Shown here one piece after another: positions 43,456 to 53,346 of a stretch of 64,000 nucleotides of DNA. Below the pieces are notes generated by a model. That model was not told the origin of the DNA and did not search any database. It saw only the letters and a program-made list of their open reading frames with translations. Each line of letters starts with the position of its first letter. The stretch's first letter is position 1. The position numbers and the translations under genes are program-made. The DNA comes from Bacillus thuringiensis (GTDB lineage: Bacteria; Bacillota; Bacilli; Bacillales; Bacillaceae_G). The DNA lies in the NCBI RefSeq assembly GCF_022095615.2, contig NZ_CP155559.1, positions 1,113,501 through 1,177,500 of the forward strand, written 5' to 3'.

Positions 43456-43619
43456 GTTGTAGCTTAGCTCCAGCGGCGAGAATGTTCGGTGGCTTCGCGC
43501 CTTCCTGCGAGGCCAAAAGCGCCTCTGCGTCAGGAGCTCCATCCCCCTCACATTCTAAGCGAGCCGCTTCCGCTTTATATAGAAATCCAGCTCCGGCTCC
43601 TAGCCCTTCGCTTTATATG
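43456..43619. repeat. GC-rich repeat-like block adjoining the 3' end of trpS
   Basis: These roughly 160 bases are clearly richer in G+C than all surrounding DNA and carry related words: GCTCCAGCGGC, AGCTCCATCC and AGCTCCGGCTCC, and CGCTTTATAT twice (about 43575 and 43609). There is no convincing gene. The wording resembles a dispersed intergenic repeat of Bacillaceae that I know only from memory. It ends exactly at the trpS stop codon. Confidence 0.5.
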
Positions 43620-44621
<1,002 letters not shown>

Positions 44622-44644
44622 CTAAATTTGAATGCGTGATAGGG

Positions 44645-44905
44645 AAGAGAAGACAAACAAAAAAGCCCATTCATCCCAAAAAACTATAGGGACGAATGGA
44701 CCGCGGTACCACCCTAATTATTTCACTACTGTGAAATCTCTCTAATCCATAATAACGTTTGGATATAACGCCAAAGCCTACTACTTTCGGTTTGGTGCTC
44801 AAAAGCCCATTCCACACTGCGCAATTACTTGTTCACACCAGCCACAAGCTCTCTGAAATTGCCTCAATATGTACTCTTCTTTATCATCGCATACATATAA
44901 ATTTA
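44645..44905 (-). ncRNA. T-box riboswitch leader of trpS (tryptophan)
   Basis: The minus strand carries the T-box core AGGGTGGTACCGCGG (44701-44715), followed by a terminator made of CCATTCGTCCC and GGGATGAATGG (44668-44699) plus a T run. A stem I-like region upstream has GTGGAATGGGC (44805-44815), whose TGG (44807-44809) is the likely Trp specifier. Uncharged tRNA-Trp would stabilise the antiterminator and allow trpS transcription. The core is certain; the exact 5' end is estimated. Confidence 0.92.
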
Positions 44906-45001
44906 TTTATTGTTACCTGAGCTCTTTTAATATGAAAGAACTAAAGTTTTATAACAAAATGTTTTGCTGATTATTATATCATATGGGATAGTGTTTGCAA
45001 A

Positions 45002-45382
45002 CTACATCAAAATAGTAAAGCTAATGAGGGTTGAGAACAACCCAAGAACGATACCTGTAATACAAATTGGATACGTCCATTTGAATGAATATGTTTTATA
45101 AATACGTTCTTTCTTATCGACAGGTTCCTCTACTTCTTCAATTAAAGAGTCAATTTTTTTGTTCGTACCGAACACTCTTTGGAAGGCGTAAATCGTTACG
45201 TTAAAAAATCCATTTTGAAATATGAATAAAAAACCGCCAACAAGAATAAAAAATAGTGCGGCATAAAACGATATATTGACAAAATTCAACAAAAATTGCG
45301 ATGAAACGAGGATTGCGCCAATACTAGAAGCGATTATCGCTATGAAAATTAGTATACAAGTATGAAAAAAAACTTTATTCAA
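45002..45382 (-). CDS. DUF3899-family membrane protein
   Basis: A 126-residue protein with three membrane helices (about 5-27, 32-53 and 101-124) and a charged cytoplasmic loop (KKIDSLIEEVEEPVDKKERI in part). It fits the DUF3899 family, of unknown function. TTG at 45382 lies 5 bases after GGAGGGG; the longer TTG start at 45400 overlaps that site. It is divergent from oppA, and a CodY-like motif lies between them. Confidence 0.72.
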   Translation of the reverse strand: MNKVFFHTCILIFIAIIASSIGAILVSSQFLLNFVNISFYAALFFILVGGFLFIFQNGFFNVTIYAFQRVFGTNKKIDSLIEEVEEPVDKKERIYKTYSFKWTYPICITGIVLGLFSTLISFTILM

Positions 45383-45450
45383 AATGTTCCCCTCCGTCAA
45401 AATATTACTAGAATTATTATACTATAAAAGCTATAATATGTACTAGAATT

Positions 45451-45465
45451 AATTTTTTGAAAATT
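45451..45465. promoter_or_regulatory. Near-consensus CodY-binding motif between the DUF3899 gene and oppA
   Basis: AATTTTTTGAAAATT differs from the CodY consensus AATTTTCWGAAAATT at one position. It lies about 140 bp upstream of the predicted oppA promoter. CodY represses peptide-transport genes in nutrient-rich conditions in Bacillus; its use here is inferred. Confidence 0.6.
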
Positions 45466-45583
45466 ATACGCAATTAAAGGTCTGATTTCAAGATGATGGT
45501 AGCAATGTTAACCTATCCCTTTACAAAAAAATAAAAAAATAAACATTTTATTAAAAATTTTAACAAAAAAACAAAAAACTATA

Positions 45584-45611
45584 TTCACAATTGTTATATT
45601 ATATGTATAAT
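45584..45611 (+). promoter_or_regulatory. SigA promoter of oppA
   Basis: TTCACA (45584-45589), 16-base spacer, TATAAT (45606-45611), with a leader of about 85 bases to the start codon. Confidence 0.6.
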
Positions 45612-45701
45612 GAAAATTGTAGAAACTTGGAGATTATTCTTTCAATTCTACTTTTTTACAAGTGAGGGTACAGGAAGTGCAATTAGGGGAGGCAACACAA
45701 C

Positions 45702-47357
45702 ATGAAGAAAAAGATACCGTTATTACTTGCATCGACTTTAACTGCAAGTATGTTGCTTGGTGCGTGCAGCTACCAAAAAGATGACGCAAAAGCAAAAGGG
45801 AAAGAAAACGCTACGAGTAGTAGTAACGGAAAGCAGATTCTTAATTTAACAGAGTTATCTGAAATTCCATCAATGGATGCATCATTAGCATCTGACTCGG
45901 CATCTTCTACAGCATTAAATAATACGATGGAAGGTTTATATCGTATCGGCAAAGATCAAAAGAGAGTGCCTGGAATTGCTGAAGATGTTCAGAAGCTAGA
46001 CGATGGAAAGAAATACATATTTAAATTAAGAAAAGATGCGAAGTGGTCGAATGGGGAACCTGTAACAGCAAAAGACTTTGTGTATTCCTGGAAAAGAGCA
46101 GTAAATCCAGATACAAAAGCGACGTATTCGTACATTATGTTCGATATTAAAAATGCAGAGAAAATTCATAAAAAAGAATTACCTGCTGACCAATTAGGTG
46201 TAAAAGCGACTGATGAATATACATTAGAAGTGGAATTAGACAATCCCGTTCCTTACTTTGTTGATTTAACGGTTTATCCAGTATTTTACCCACTTAATGA
46301 GAACTTTGTAAAAGCACAAGGTGATAAGTTTGGGTTAGAGGCAAATACAACATTATATAATGGACCATTTGTTATGAGTGATTGGAAACATGAGCAAAGC
46401 TTCCAGTTTAAGAAGAACCCATCATATTGGGATAATAAAACGGTTAAAATCGAAGAAATTAACTTTAATATTGTTAAAAATACGTCAACTGATGTAAATT
46501 TATATGAGACAAACTCAATTGATCGTGCGGCTCTATCTTCAGAATTTGTTGATAAGTTTAGACAAAGCCCAGAATTCCAAACAAGAAAAGAAGCAGGGGT
46601 TGCTTACCTAAGGTTTAATCAAAGTAATCAATACTTAAGTAATAAAAACTTAAGAAAAGCAATTTCAATGTCCTTTGACCGTGATAATATTGCGAAGGTT
46701 ATTTTAAATAATGGTGCAATTGGAGCTTATGGATTTGTTGGAAAAGATTTCGCTGAAGGTCCGAATAAAAAAGACTTCCGAGCTGAAAATGGGAATTTAG
46801 TTGAAACAAATCCAAAAGAAGCGAAAAAGCTGTGGGAAACAGCGAAGAAAGAGCTTGGCACTGATAAAATCGAACTAGAATTCTTAAACTTCGATAATGA
46901 AGATGCGAAAAAAGTTGGTGAATTCTTAAAAGGCGAGATGGAAAAGAACTTACCAGGTTTATCAATTAAAATTAAACAGCAGCCATTCGCACAAAAAAAT
47001 AAATTAGAAGATTCTCAGCAATATGATATTGCGTTTGGTATTTGGGGCCCAGATTTCCCAGATCCAATTTCATATTTAGATATGTTTGTTACAAATGGTT
47101 CTCAAAATAAAACAGGCTATTCTAATAAAAAATATGATGATTTAATTCTAAAAGCTAAAACAGATACAAAAGATTTACAAGCACGTTGGAACAACCTTTT
47201 AGAAGTAGAGAAGATGTTAATTAAAGAGGATGCAGTTATCACTCCAATCTTCCAAAAAGGTTCAGCGTATGTAGTAAAAGGTGCCGTAAAAGATATTATC
47301 CCAATTAACTATGGTGGTAAATTAACTTACAAATGGGCATCTGTTGAACAAAAATAA
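45702..47357 (+). CDS. oppA: Oligopeptide ABC transporter, substrate-binding lipoprotein OppA
   Basis: A 551-residue lipoprotein that captures oligopeptides at the outer membrane face. The signal peptide ends in lipobox LLGAC (Cys about 22), followed by an SBP_bac_5 fold with the KWSNGEPVTAKDFVYSW signature at about 100-116. Length is typical. ATG at 45702 follows AGGGGAGGC. It heads oppABCDF, with an intercistronic hairpin after it that could raise oppA mRNA above the rest. It is closely similar to the orphan copy at 53347. Confidence 0.95.
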   Translation: MKKKIPLLLASTLTASMLLGACSYQKDDAKAKGKENATSSSNGKQILNLTELSEIPSMDASLASDSASSTALNNTMEGLYRIGKDQKRVPGIAEDVQKLDDGKKYIFKLRKDAKWSNGEPVTAKDFVYSWKRAVNPDTKATYSYIMFDIKNAEKIHKKELPADQLGVKATDEYTLEVELDNPVPYFVDLTVYPVFYPLNENFVKAQGDKFGLEANTTLYNGPFVMSDWKHEQSFQFKKNPSYWDNKTVKIEEINFNIVKNTSTDVNLYETNSIDRAALSSEFVDKFRQSPEFQTRKEAGVAYLRFNQSNQYLSNKNLRKAISMSFDRDNIAKVILNNGAIGAYGFVGKDFAEGPNKKDFRAENGNLVETNPKEAKKLWETAKKELGTDKIELEFLNFDNEDAKKVGEFLKGEMEKNLPGLSIKIKQQPFAQKNKLEDSQQYDIAFGIWGPDFPDPISYLDMFVTNGSQNKTGYSNKKYDDLILKAKTDTKDLQARWNNLLEVEKMLIKEDAVITPIFQKGSAYVVKGAVKDIIPINYGGKLTYKWASVEQK

Positions 47358-47377
47358 TCTTTTTTTCCATCGTTTAC

Positions 47378-47412
47378 TAGGGTATATGCCTATGATGGGC
47401 ATATGCTCTTAT
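47378..47412 (+). terminator. Intercistronic hairpin between oppA and oppB
   Basis: GGGTATATGCC and GGGCATATGCTC-type arms pair around TATGAT, followed by CTTATTTT. It could be a partial terminator or a 3' stabiliser of oppA mRNA. Confidence 0.6.
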
Positions 47413-47484
47413 TTTAAAAAAATAAAAGTAAGAATATTTTAAACTATCTTATTGCTTTTGAGAAAAACGGGGAGGTGCTTGACT

Positions 47485-48414
47485 ATGGGACGTTATGTAT
47501 TAAAACGTTTCGTGTACATGGCTTTGACATTATTTTTAATTACTACACTGACTTTCTTTTTGATGAAATTACTTCCGGGTTCTCCGCTTAAAAACCAGGA
47601 GAAACTATCACCGGCACAAAAAGAAATCATTCTTGAAAAATATGGCTTAAATGATCCAGTACCAGTTCAATATGCGCGTTACTTAGGTAACTTAGCAAAA
47701 GGTGATTTAGGGGTATCATTCCAATATGATAACCGTCCAGTAACAGATATGATTGTGGATCGCATTGGACCATCAGCACAACTTGGTTTACAAGCGATTA
47801 TATTAGGAACATTTATCGGTTTAATCTTAGGAATCGTTGCGGCACTTCGTAACAATACATGGGTCGATTATGGGGCGACAATTATTTCCGTACTCGGGAT
47901 GTCGGTACCATCGTTCGTATTCGCCGCATTACTACAATATTTCGTAGGGGTAAAACTTGGGTGGTTCCCAGTAGCATTCTGGAAAGGACCAGAGTTTACC
48001 GTAATGCCTACAATCGCTTTATCGATGGCAGTTATCGCAACAATCGCACGTTTTGCTCGTGCAGAGTTAATTGAAGTTATGCAAGCTGACTACATTTTAA
48101 CAGCGAAAGCGAAAGGAATTAGCCAAGGCGTTATCATTATCAAACACGCACTTCGTAACGCGTTAATTCCAGTTGTAACGATTTTAGGACCAATGGTTGC
48201 AGGATTAATTACAGGGACATTAGTTATTGAGCAAATTTATGCTGTACCAGGACTAGGGGAACAGTTCGTTAAATCTATTACAGTGAATGACTACACAGTT
48301 ATTATGGGAACTACAATTTTCTATAGTGCGATTTTCATCTTAGTTATTTTCATTGTTGATATTTTATACGGAATTATTGATCCTCGTATTCGTTTAGCGG
48401 GAGGGAAAAAATGA
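47485..48414 (+). CDS. oppB: Oligopeptide ABC transporter permease OppB
   Basis: A 309-residue inner-membrane permease with six helices and the cytoplasmic EAA loop that contacts the ATPases (ELIEVMQADYILTAKAKGIS, in part). The N-terminal GRYVLKRFVYMALTLFLITT segment is typical of OppB/DppB. ATG at 47485 follows GGGGAGGTG; an upstream in-frame start at 47452 lacks a site. Its stop overlaps the start of oppC by 4 bases. Confidence 0.94.
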   Translation: MGRYVLKRFVYMALTLFLITTLTFFLMKLLPGSPLKNQEKLSPAQKEIILEKYGLNDPVPVQYARYLGNLAKGDLGVSFQYDNRPVTDMIVDRIGPSAQLGLQAIILGTFIGLILGIVAALRNNTWVDYGATIISVLGMSVPSFVFAALLQYFVGVKLGWFPVAFWKGPEFTVMPTIALSMAVIATIARFARAELIEVMQADYILTAKAKGISQGVIIIKHALRNALIPVVTILGPMVAGLITGTLVIEQIYAVPGLGEQFVKSITVNDYTVIMGTTIFYSAIFILVIFIVDILYGIIDPRIRLAGGKK

Positions 48415-49427
48415 TGAAAGATGTACAAAAATTATCTCCAGATTTATTTCAACAAGCCAATCAAAATAATGTTGATAATGAAGTCATTGCCCGTCCAAGC
48501 TTAACGTTTTGGCAAGATGTAAGAAGACGTTTGTTCCAACATAAAGGAGCAATGTTTGGTTTCATTTTATTAGCGCTTATTATATTACTAGCAATTTTAG
48601 GACCGATGGTAAGTAAGCACTCGTATAAAGAGCAAGATTTAGGTCGTGCGAAATTACCACCGAAAATTCCTGTTATTGAAAATGTTCATTGGCTACCATT
48701 TGACGGTACAGATCAATATGGTGTTGACCAATATGAAAAACGTGATATTAAAGAGTATTTCTGGTTCGGTACAGATGATCTTGGACGCGATTTATGGACA
48801 AGAACATGGGAAGGTACGCGCGTATCATTATATATCGCTCTTTTAGCAGCAGCAATTGACTTAGTAATTGGGGTTGCATATGGAGGTATTTCAGCGTTCT
48901 ATGGCGGTAGAGTAGATAATATTATGCAACGTATTATGGAGATTATTAACGGTATTCCATACTTAATCATCGTTATTTTAATGGTAATCATTATGGGATC
49001 TGGTATATGGTCAATTACACTCGCAATGGCGATTACAGGTTGGATAGGGATGTCGCGTATCGTTCGTGGACAAATCCTGAAATTAAAAAATCAAGAATAC
49101 GTATTAGCATCTCGTACATTAGGTGCAACAAATACACAGTTAATTGTAAAACACTTAATCCCGAACGTAATGGGACCAATTATCGTAATGACAATGTTTA
49201 CAATTCCAACAGCAGTGTTTGGTGAGGCGTTCTTAAGCTTCATCGGTTTAGGTATTCAGCCACCATTCGCATCACTTGGTTCTCTTGTAAACGATGGTTA
49301 TAAATCAATTCAAACGTATCCACATATGATGTTCATCCCAGCGGTTGTCATCAGTATGTTAATCTTAGCATTCAACTTAATGGCAGACGGATTACGCGAC
49401 GCGTTAGATCCAAAAATGCGTAAGTAA
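48411..49427 (+). CDS. oppC: Oligopeptide ABC transporter permease OppC
   Basis: A 338-residue permease paired with OppB. It has an N-terminal cytoplasmic extension, one helix (about 45-65), an extracellular loop region and a C-terminal block of five helices with an EAA loop (QEYVLASRTLGATNTQLI). Two ATGs in tandem (48411, 48414) follow GGGAGGG; either can serve. It overlaps oppB by 4 bases and precedes oppD by 18 bp. Confidence 0.94.
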   Translation: MMKDVQKLSPDLFQQANQNNVDNEVIARPSLTFWQDVRRRLFQHKGAMFGFILLALIILLAILGPMVSKHSYKEQDLGRAKLPPKIPVIENVHWLPFDGTDQYGVDQYEKRDIKEYFWFGTDDLGRDLWTRTWEGTRVSLYIALLAAAIDLVIGVAYGGISAFYGGRVDNIMQRIMEIINGIPYLIIVILMVIIMGSGIWSITLAMAITGWIGMSRIVRGQILKLKNQEYVLASRTLGATNTQLIVKHLIPNVMGPIIVMTMFTIPTAVFGEAFLSFIGLGIQPPFASLGSLVNDGYKSIQTYPHMMFIPAVVISMLILAFNLMADGLRDALDPKMRK

Positions 49428-49445
49428 AAGAGGGGAGAAGTAAAA

Positions 49446-50489
49446 ATGAAAACATTGCTAGAGGTAAAAGATTTGCAAGTCTCCTTTGATACACATGCAG
49501 GTGAAGTACAAGCTGTACGCGGTGTTACTTTTGATTTGAAAAAAGGAGAAACATTAGCGATTGTAGGAGAATCTGGTTCTGGTAAATCAGTTACTTCTAA
49601 AGCGTTAATGGGATTAATTCCGAATCCTCCAGGACGTATTAAAAACGGTGAAATCGTATTTGAAGGTCGTGACTTAACGAAACTAACAGAAAAAGAAATG
49701 CAACAAGTGCGCGGTAAAGATATCGCGATGATTTTCCAAGATCCAATGACATCATTAAACCCAACGATGACAATTGGAAATCAAATTATGGAAGGCCTTA
49801 TTAAACACCAAGGGATGAGTAAAGCAGATGCACGTAAAGTTGCGTTAGAATTAATCGACCTTGTAGGTATTCCAAATCCAGAAGCGCGCTTAAAACAATA
49901 TCCTCACCAATTCTCAGGTGGTATGAGACAGCGTGTAGTTATTGCGATGGCGTTAGCTTGCAACCCAAAATTATTAATTGCCGATGAGCCGACAACAGCG
50001 CTAGACGTTACAATTCAGGCGCAAATTTTAGAACTTATGAAGGACATTCAGCAAAAAACAGAAGCAGCAATCATTTTCATTACGCATGATTTAGGTGTAG
50101 TGGCAAACGTTGCGGACCGCGTAGCAGTTATGTACGCTGGTAAAGTTGTTGAAATTGGAACGGTTGATGAAATTTTCTACAATCCAAAACATCCGTATAC
50201 TTGGGGCCTAATCGCATCTATGCCAAGTTTAGATGGTTCAGAAGAAGAGTTATATGCAATCCCTGGAACGCCTCCAGATTTATTAAAGCCGCCAAAGGGA
50301 GATGCTTTTGCACCACGTAACCCGCAGGCGCTGAAAATTGATTTTGAAATGGACCCACCTTTATTTAAAGTAAGTGATACACACTATGCGGCAACTTGGT
50401 TACTTCACGAGCAAGCTCCAGAAGTAAAACCGCCGGCAGTTGTTGAAAAACGTATTCTTCAAATGAAAGCAGGTGAACAACATGACTAA
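49446..50489 (+). CDS. oppD: Oligopeptide ABC transporter ATPase OppD
   Basis: A 347-residue ATPase. Walker A GESGSGKS (about 40-47), signature FSGGMRQR, Walker [13 protein letters not shown] and the H-loop ITHDLG are present, with the C-terminal oligopeptide-transporter extension ([11 protein letters not shown] region). It couples ATP hydrolysis to peptide import with OppF. ATG at 49446 follows GAGGGGAG. Its end overlaps oppF by 8 bases. Confidence 0.95.
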   Translation: MKTLLEVKDLQVSFDTHAGEVQAVRGVTFDLKKGETLAIVGESGSGKSVTSKALMGLIPNPPGRIKNGEIVFEGRDLTKLTEKEMQQVRGKDIAMIFQDPMTSLNPTMTIGNQIMEGLIKHQGMSKADARKVALELIDLVGIPNPEARLKQYPHQFSGGMRQRVVIAMALACNPKLLIADEPTTALDVTIQAQILELMKDIQQKTEAAIIFITHDLGVVANVADRVAVMYAGKVVEIGTVDEIFYNPKHPYTWGLIASMPSLDGSEEELYAIPGTPPDLLKPPKGDAFAPRNPQALKIDFEMDPPLFKVSDTHYAATWLLHEQAPEVKPPAVVEKRILQMKAGEQHD

Positions 50490-51417
50490 ACAACGTGAGA
50501 AATTAATTGAAGTAAAAAATGTAAAGCAGCACTTCGACGTGAGTGGTGGTGTTGTCAAAGCGGTTAATGATATTTCATTTGATATTTTCCGCGGAGAAAC
50601 ATTTGGTCTTGTAGGAGAATCAGGTTGTGGTAAATCGACAACTGGAAGAACGATTATTCGTTTATATGATGCAACTGCTGGTGAAGTGTTGTTTGATGGT
50701 GAAAATGTACATGGTAAAAAATCACGCGCACAACTGAAGAAGTTCAACCGTAAAATGCAAATGATTTTCCAAGATCCATATGCATCATTAAATCCTCGTA
50801 TGACAGTAGGGGATATTATTGCAGAAGGTATTGATATTCACGGACTAGCAAAAGGAAAAAAAGAGCGTATGGACCGTGTTCATGAATTATTAATCACAGT
50901 TGGTTTAAATAAAGAGCACGCAAACCGTTTCCCGCATGAATTCTCAGGTGGACAACGTCAACGTATCGGTATCGCTCGCGCACTTGCTGTAGAACCTGAA
51001 TTTATCATTGCTGATGAGCCAATCTCAGCACTTGACGTATCAATCCAGGCGCAAGTTGTAAACTTACTGAAAAAGTTACAAAAAGAAAAAGGTTTAACAT
51101 ACTTATTCATTGCCCATGATTTATCAATGGTAAAATACATTAGTGATCGCATCGGCGTAATGTACCGTGGTCAAATCGTTGAGCTAACAACAAGTGAAGA
51201 GTTATATGCGAATCCAATTCATCCATATACGAAATCACTATTATCAGCAATCCCGCTTCCAGATCCAGATTATGAGCGCAATCGTAAACGTATCGTATAC
51301 GATCCATCACAGCATGATTATGCTAGTGAAGCACCAACAATGCGTGAAATTCGCCCAGGACATTTCGTATTATGTTCTGAAGCGGAGTATAAGAAATATA
51401 AAGAGATTTATCAATAA
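50482..51417 (+). CDS. oppF: Oligopeptide ABC transporter ATPase OppF
   Basis: A 311-residue ATPase, partner of OppD. Walker A GESGCGKS, signature FSGGQRQRIGIARAL, Walker B FIIADEPISALD and H-loop IAHDLS are intact; the C terminus has the oligopeptide-transporter region (HPYTKSLLSAIPLPDP). ATG at 50482 is preceded by AGGTG within the end of oppD; GTG at 50473 overlaps that site. It is the last gene of the opp operon and is followed by a strong terminator. Confidence 0.95.
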   Translation: MTKQREKLIEVKNVKQHFDVSGGVVKAVNDISFDIFRGETFGLVGESGCGKSTTGRTIIRLYDATAGEVLFDGENVHGKKSRAQLKKFNRKMQMIFQDPYASLNPRMTVGDIIAEGIDIHGLAKGKKERMDRVHELLITVGLNKEHANRFPHEFSGGQRQRIGIARALAVEPEFIIADEPISALDVSIQAQVVNLLKKLQKEKGLTYLFIAHDLSMVKYISDRIGVMYRGQIVELTTSEELYANPIHPYTKSLLSAIPLPDPDYERNRKRIVYDPSQHDYASEAPTMREIRPGHFVLCSEAEYKKYKEIYQ

Positions 51418-51419
51418 TA

Positions 51420-51459
51420 AAAAGAGCCATTCTTCCGTTACAGAAGAATGGCTCTTTTT
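51420..51459 (+). terminator. opp operon terminator
   Basis: AAAGAGCCATTCTT pairs with AAGAATGGCTCTTTTT around a short loop. Confidence 0.92.
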
Positions 51460-51548
51460 CTACTATATAAACAGTTGTATTGTTAACATTTGTCGGTAAG
51501 TGAATATAAATGTTATCTACCAATGAATGCATCTCGATTAAACGAGTA

Positions 51549-52943
51549 TTACTGTGCCTGAACAGAAACAATCTCTTCTTGTTCTTCAGGTTTAACGAGT
51601 GCATAACGTTCCCACGCTCTACTTTTCCAGCGGAAGAACATAATGATGGCACGTGTCCATTCATCAATAGCAATCGCTAGCCAAATACCAACGAGCCCCA
51701 TATCTAAATGGAAGGCGAAAAAGTAACCGAGTGGTAAACTCATTAACACCATAGAGAATGCTCCAATTAAAACTGGATACTTTGCATCACCAGCTGCGCG
51801 AAGTGAATTGATAATGACGATGTTCATCGTACGTCCCGTTTCAAGTAGTACACTTAGTAAAAGAACTGATGCACCTAACGTAATAATGTGCGGATTATCT
51901 GTAAATAGTCCCATTAATTGTGTACGGAATGTAATAACGAGGGCGACCATACATAAAGTGACACCAATTGCCCACTTTACACTTTTCCATACGCGTTCAT
52001 ACGCTTCGTCTTTTTCACCACCGCCAACAAGGCGTCCGATAATAATGGCTGTTCCCATACCGATCGCAATCGCGAATAAATAAGTGAACATAGAAATGTT
52101 CGTAGCGTATTGTCTCGCCGCTAATGATTCTGTTCCTAAGTATGTTGCATAGTATAAGAAGACAATTTGGCAAGCTTGATACATAACCTGCTCAAATGCA
52201 GATGGAATCCCAATCTTTAAAATTTTCCCGATGTATTCTTTTGATAAGGTGAAGTAATATTGTAATTTCACACGGTATTCCATAACGCGGTACAGTAACC
52301 AGAAGAAAACGATAAGTGCGATTAATCTGCTGACAGCAGAAGAAATGGCAGCCCCTTGTACACCGAGCTCTGGGAAACCAAATTTCCCAAAAATGAGTAC
52401 GTAGTTTCCAGCGATATGAATAATATTCATTCCAAGAGAAATAAACATCGCTTGCTTTGTGAAGCCATGTACGCGGATAATTGCGGCTAATGAATTAATA
52501 ATAGCTTGAAGGAAAATAGCGCCTCCGACGATGGATAAATAGCCTTGCGCATACATGAGTACATCGCCTTGTAAGTTCATTGCCATCATCATATGTTTTG
52601 AAAATAAAAGAAAACCAGCGCTTATAATGATTCCGACCACTAAATTTAATGTGACGGCTAAAGCTGATATTTTAGATGCTTCCATAAAACGTTTGGAACC
52701 GAGGTATTGAGATACGACGATAGCTGCGCCGTTCCCGATGACTTCTAGTACCAAAATAGCGATATGGAGATATTGATTCGCTGCACCAACCCCAGATACA
52801 GCATCGTCTGATAATGCACTTAACATGAAAGTATCAGCGATCCCCATTAACATAAATAGAAAAACTTCTAGAAAAATAGGCCATGTTAATAAGAATAAAC
52901 TTAATTTCTCTGTCGGCCCGTTTTTTGCCTGAATTGCTGTCAT
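51549..52943 (-). CDS. MATE-family multidrug/cation efflux protein
   Basis: A 464-residue exporter with 12 predicted membrane helices in two homologous halves, fitting the MatE family that extrudes drugs using Na+ or H+ gradients. The N-terminal WPIFLEVFLFMLMGIADTFM pattern and the central GIPSAFEQVMYQ segment are characteristic. ATG at 52943 follows AGAGGGGAC; the longer reading from 52994 lacks a site. It sits between the opp operon and the orphan oppA, facing the opposite way. Confidence 0.9.
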   Translation of the reverse strand: MTAIQAKNGPTEKLSLFLLTWPIFLEVFLFMLMGIADTFMLSALSDDAVSGVGAANQYLHIAILVLEVIGNGAAIVVSQYLGSKRFMEASKISALAVTLNLVVGIIISAGFLLFSKHMMMAMNLQGDVLMYAQGYLSIVGGAIFLQAIINSLAAIIRVHGFTKQAMFISLGMNIIHIAGNYVLIFGKFGFPELGVQGAAISSAVSRLIALIVFFWLLYRVMEYRVKLQYYFTLSKEYIGKILKIGIPSAFEQVMYQACQIVFLYYATYLGTESLAARQYATNISMFTYLFAIAIGMGTAIIIGRLVGGGEKDEAYERVWKSVKWAIGVTLCMVALVITFRTQLMGLFTDNPHIITLGASVLLLSVLLETGRTMNIVIINSLRAAGDAKYPVLIGAFSMVLMSLPLGYFFAFHLDMGLVGIWLAIAIDEWTRAIIMFFRWKSRAWERYALVKPEEQEEIVSVQAQ

Positions 52944-52994
52944 GTCCGTCCCCTCTTTACCGATATCTATTTTTAGCAAAGTGTATCGTAACAT

Positions 52995-53346
52995 ACTTTC
53001 TTATCCTTTGCACTCATTTTAGCCTACATATCTTTATTATGAAGGGGGCGCTATTTTATGATAAAAAGAGAAGGATAATTATGCGGAAAGTATTATGAGA
53101 TATAAAATTTATTTTTCTCTAATAATTTAGAAAAATATAAAAATATTTATTTTCAACACTTTAGTAAGGATAATCAACAATATAAAACGTTTACACAGGT
53201 TTATTTTTAAACAGAAAATTTTAATAAAATAGAAATATAAATATACAAAAAATATATTTGTGTGTATAATATGAATTGTTAGAACATATATATATTTCTA
53301 TTTGTTTGAAAATGAAAGGGCTAACATTTTTGTGGAGGGTGGAAGT
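52995..53346. other. AT-rich gap between the MATE gene and the second oppA
   Basis: About 350 bases without a convincing gene, very AT-rich. TATAAT (53275-53280) is a likely -10 for the oppA copy, without a clear -35. AAAACGTTTACA (about 53186-53197) resembles half of a CcpA cre site with two mismatches, and ACAGAAAATTTT (53211-53222) resembles a CodY half-site. None is strong. Confidence 0.4.

Noticed and set aside
53183..53222. CcpA and CodY sites upstream of the second oppA
   Set aside because: Two mismatches in the cre-like site and only half a CodY box; too weak in such AT-rich DNA to list as features on their own.
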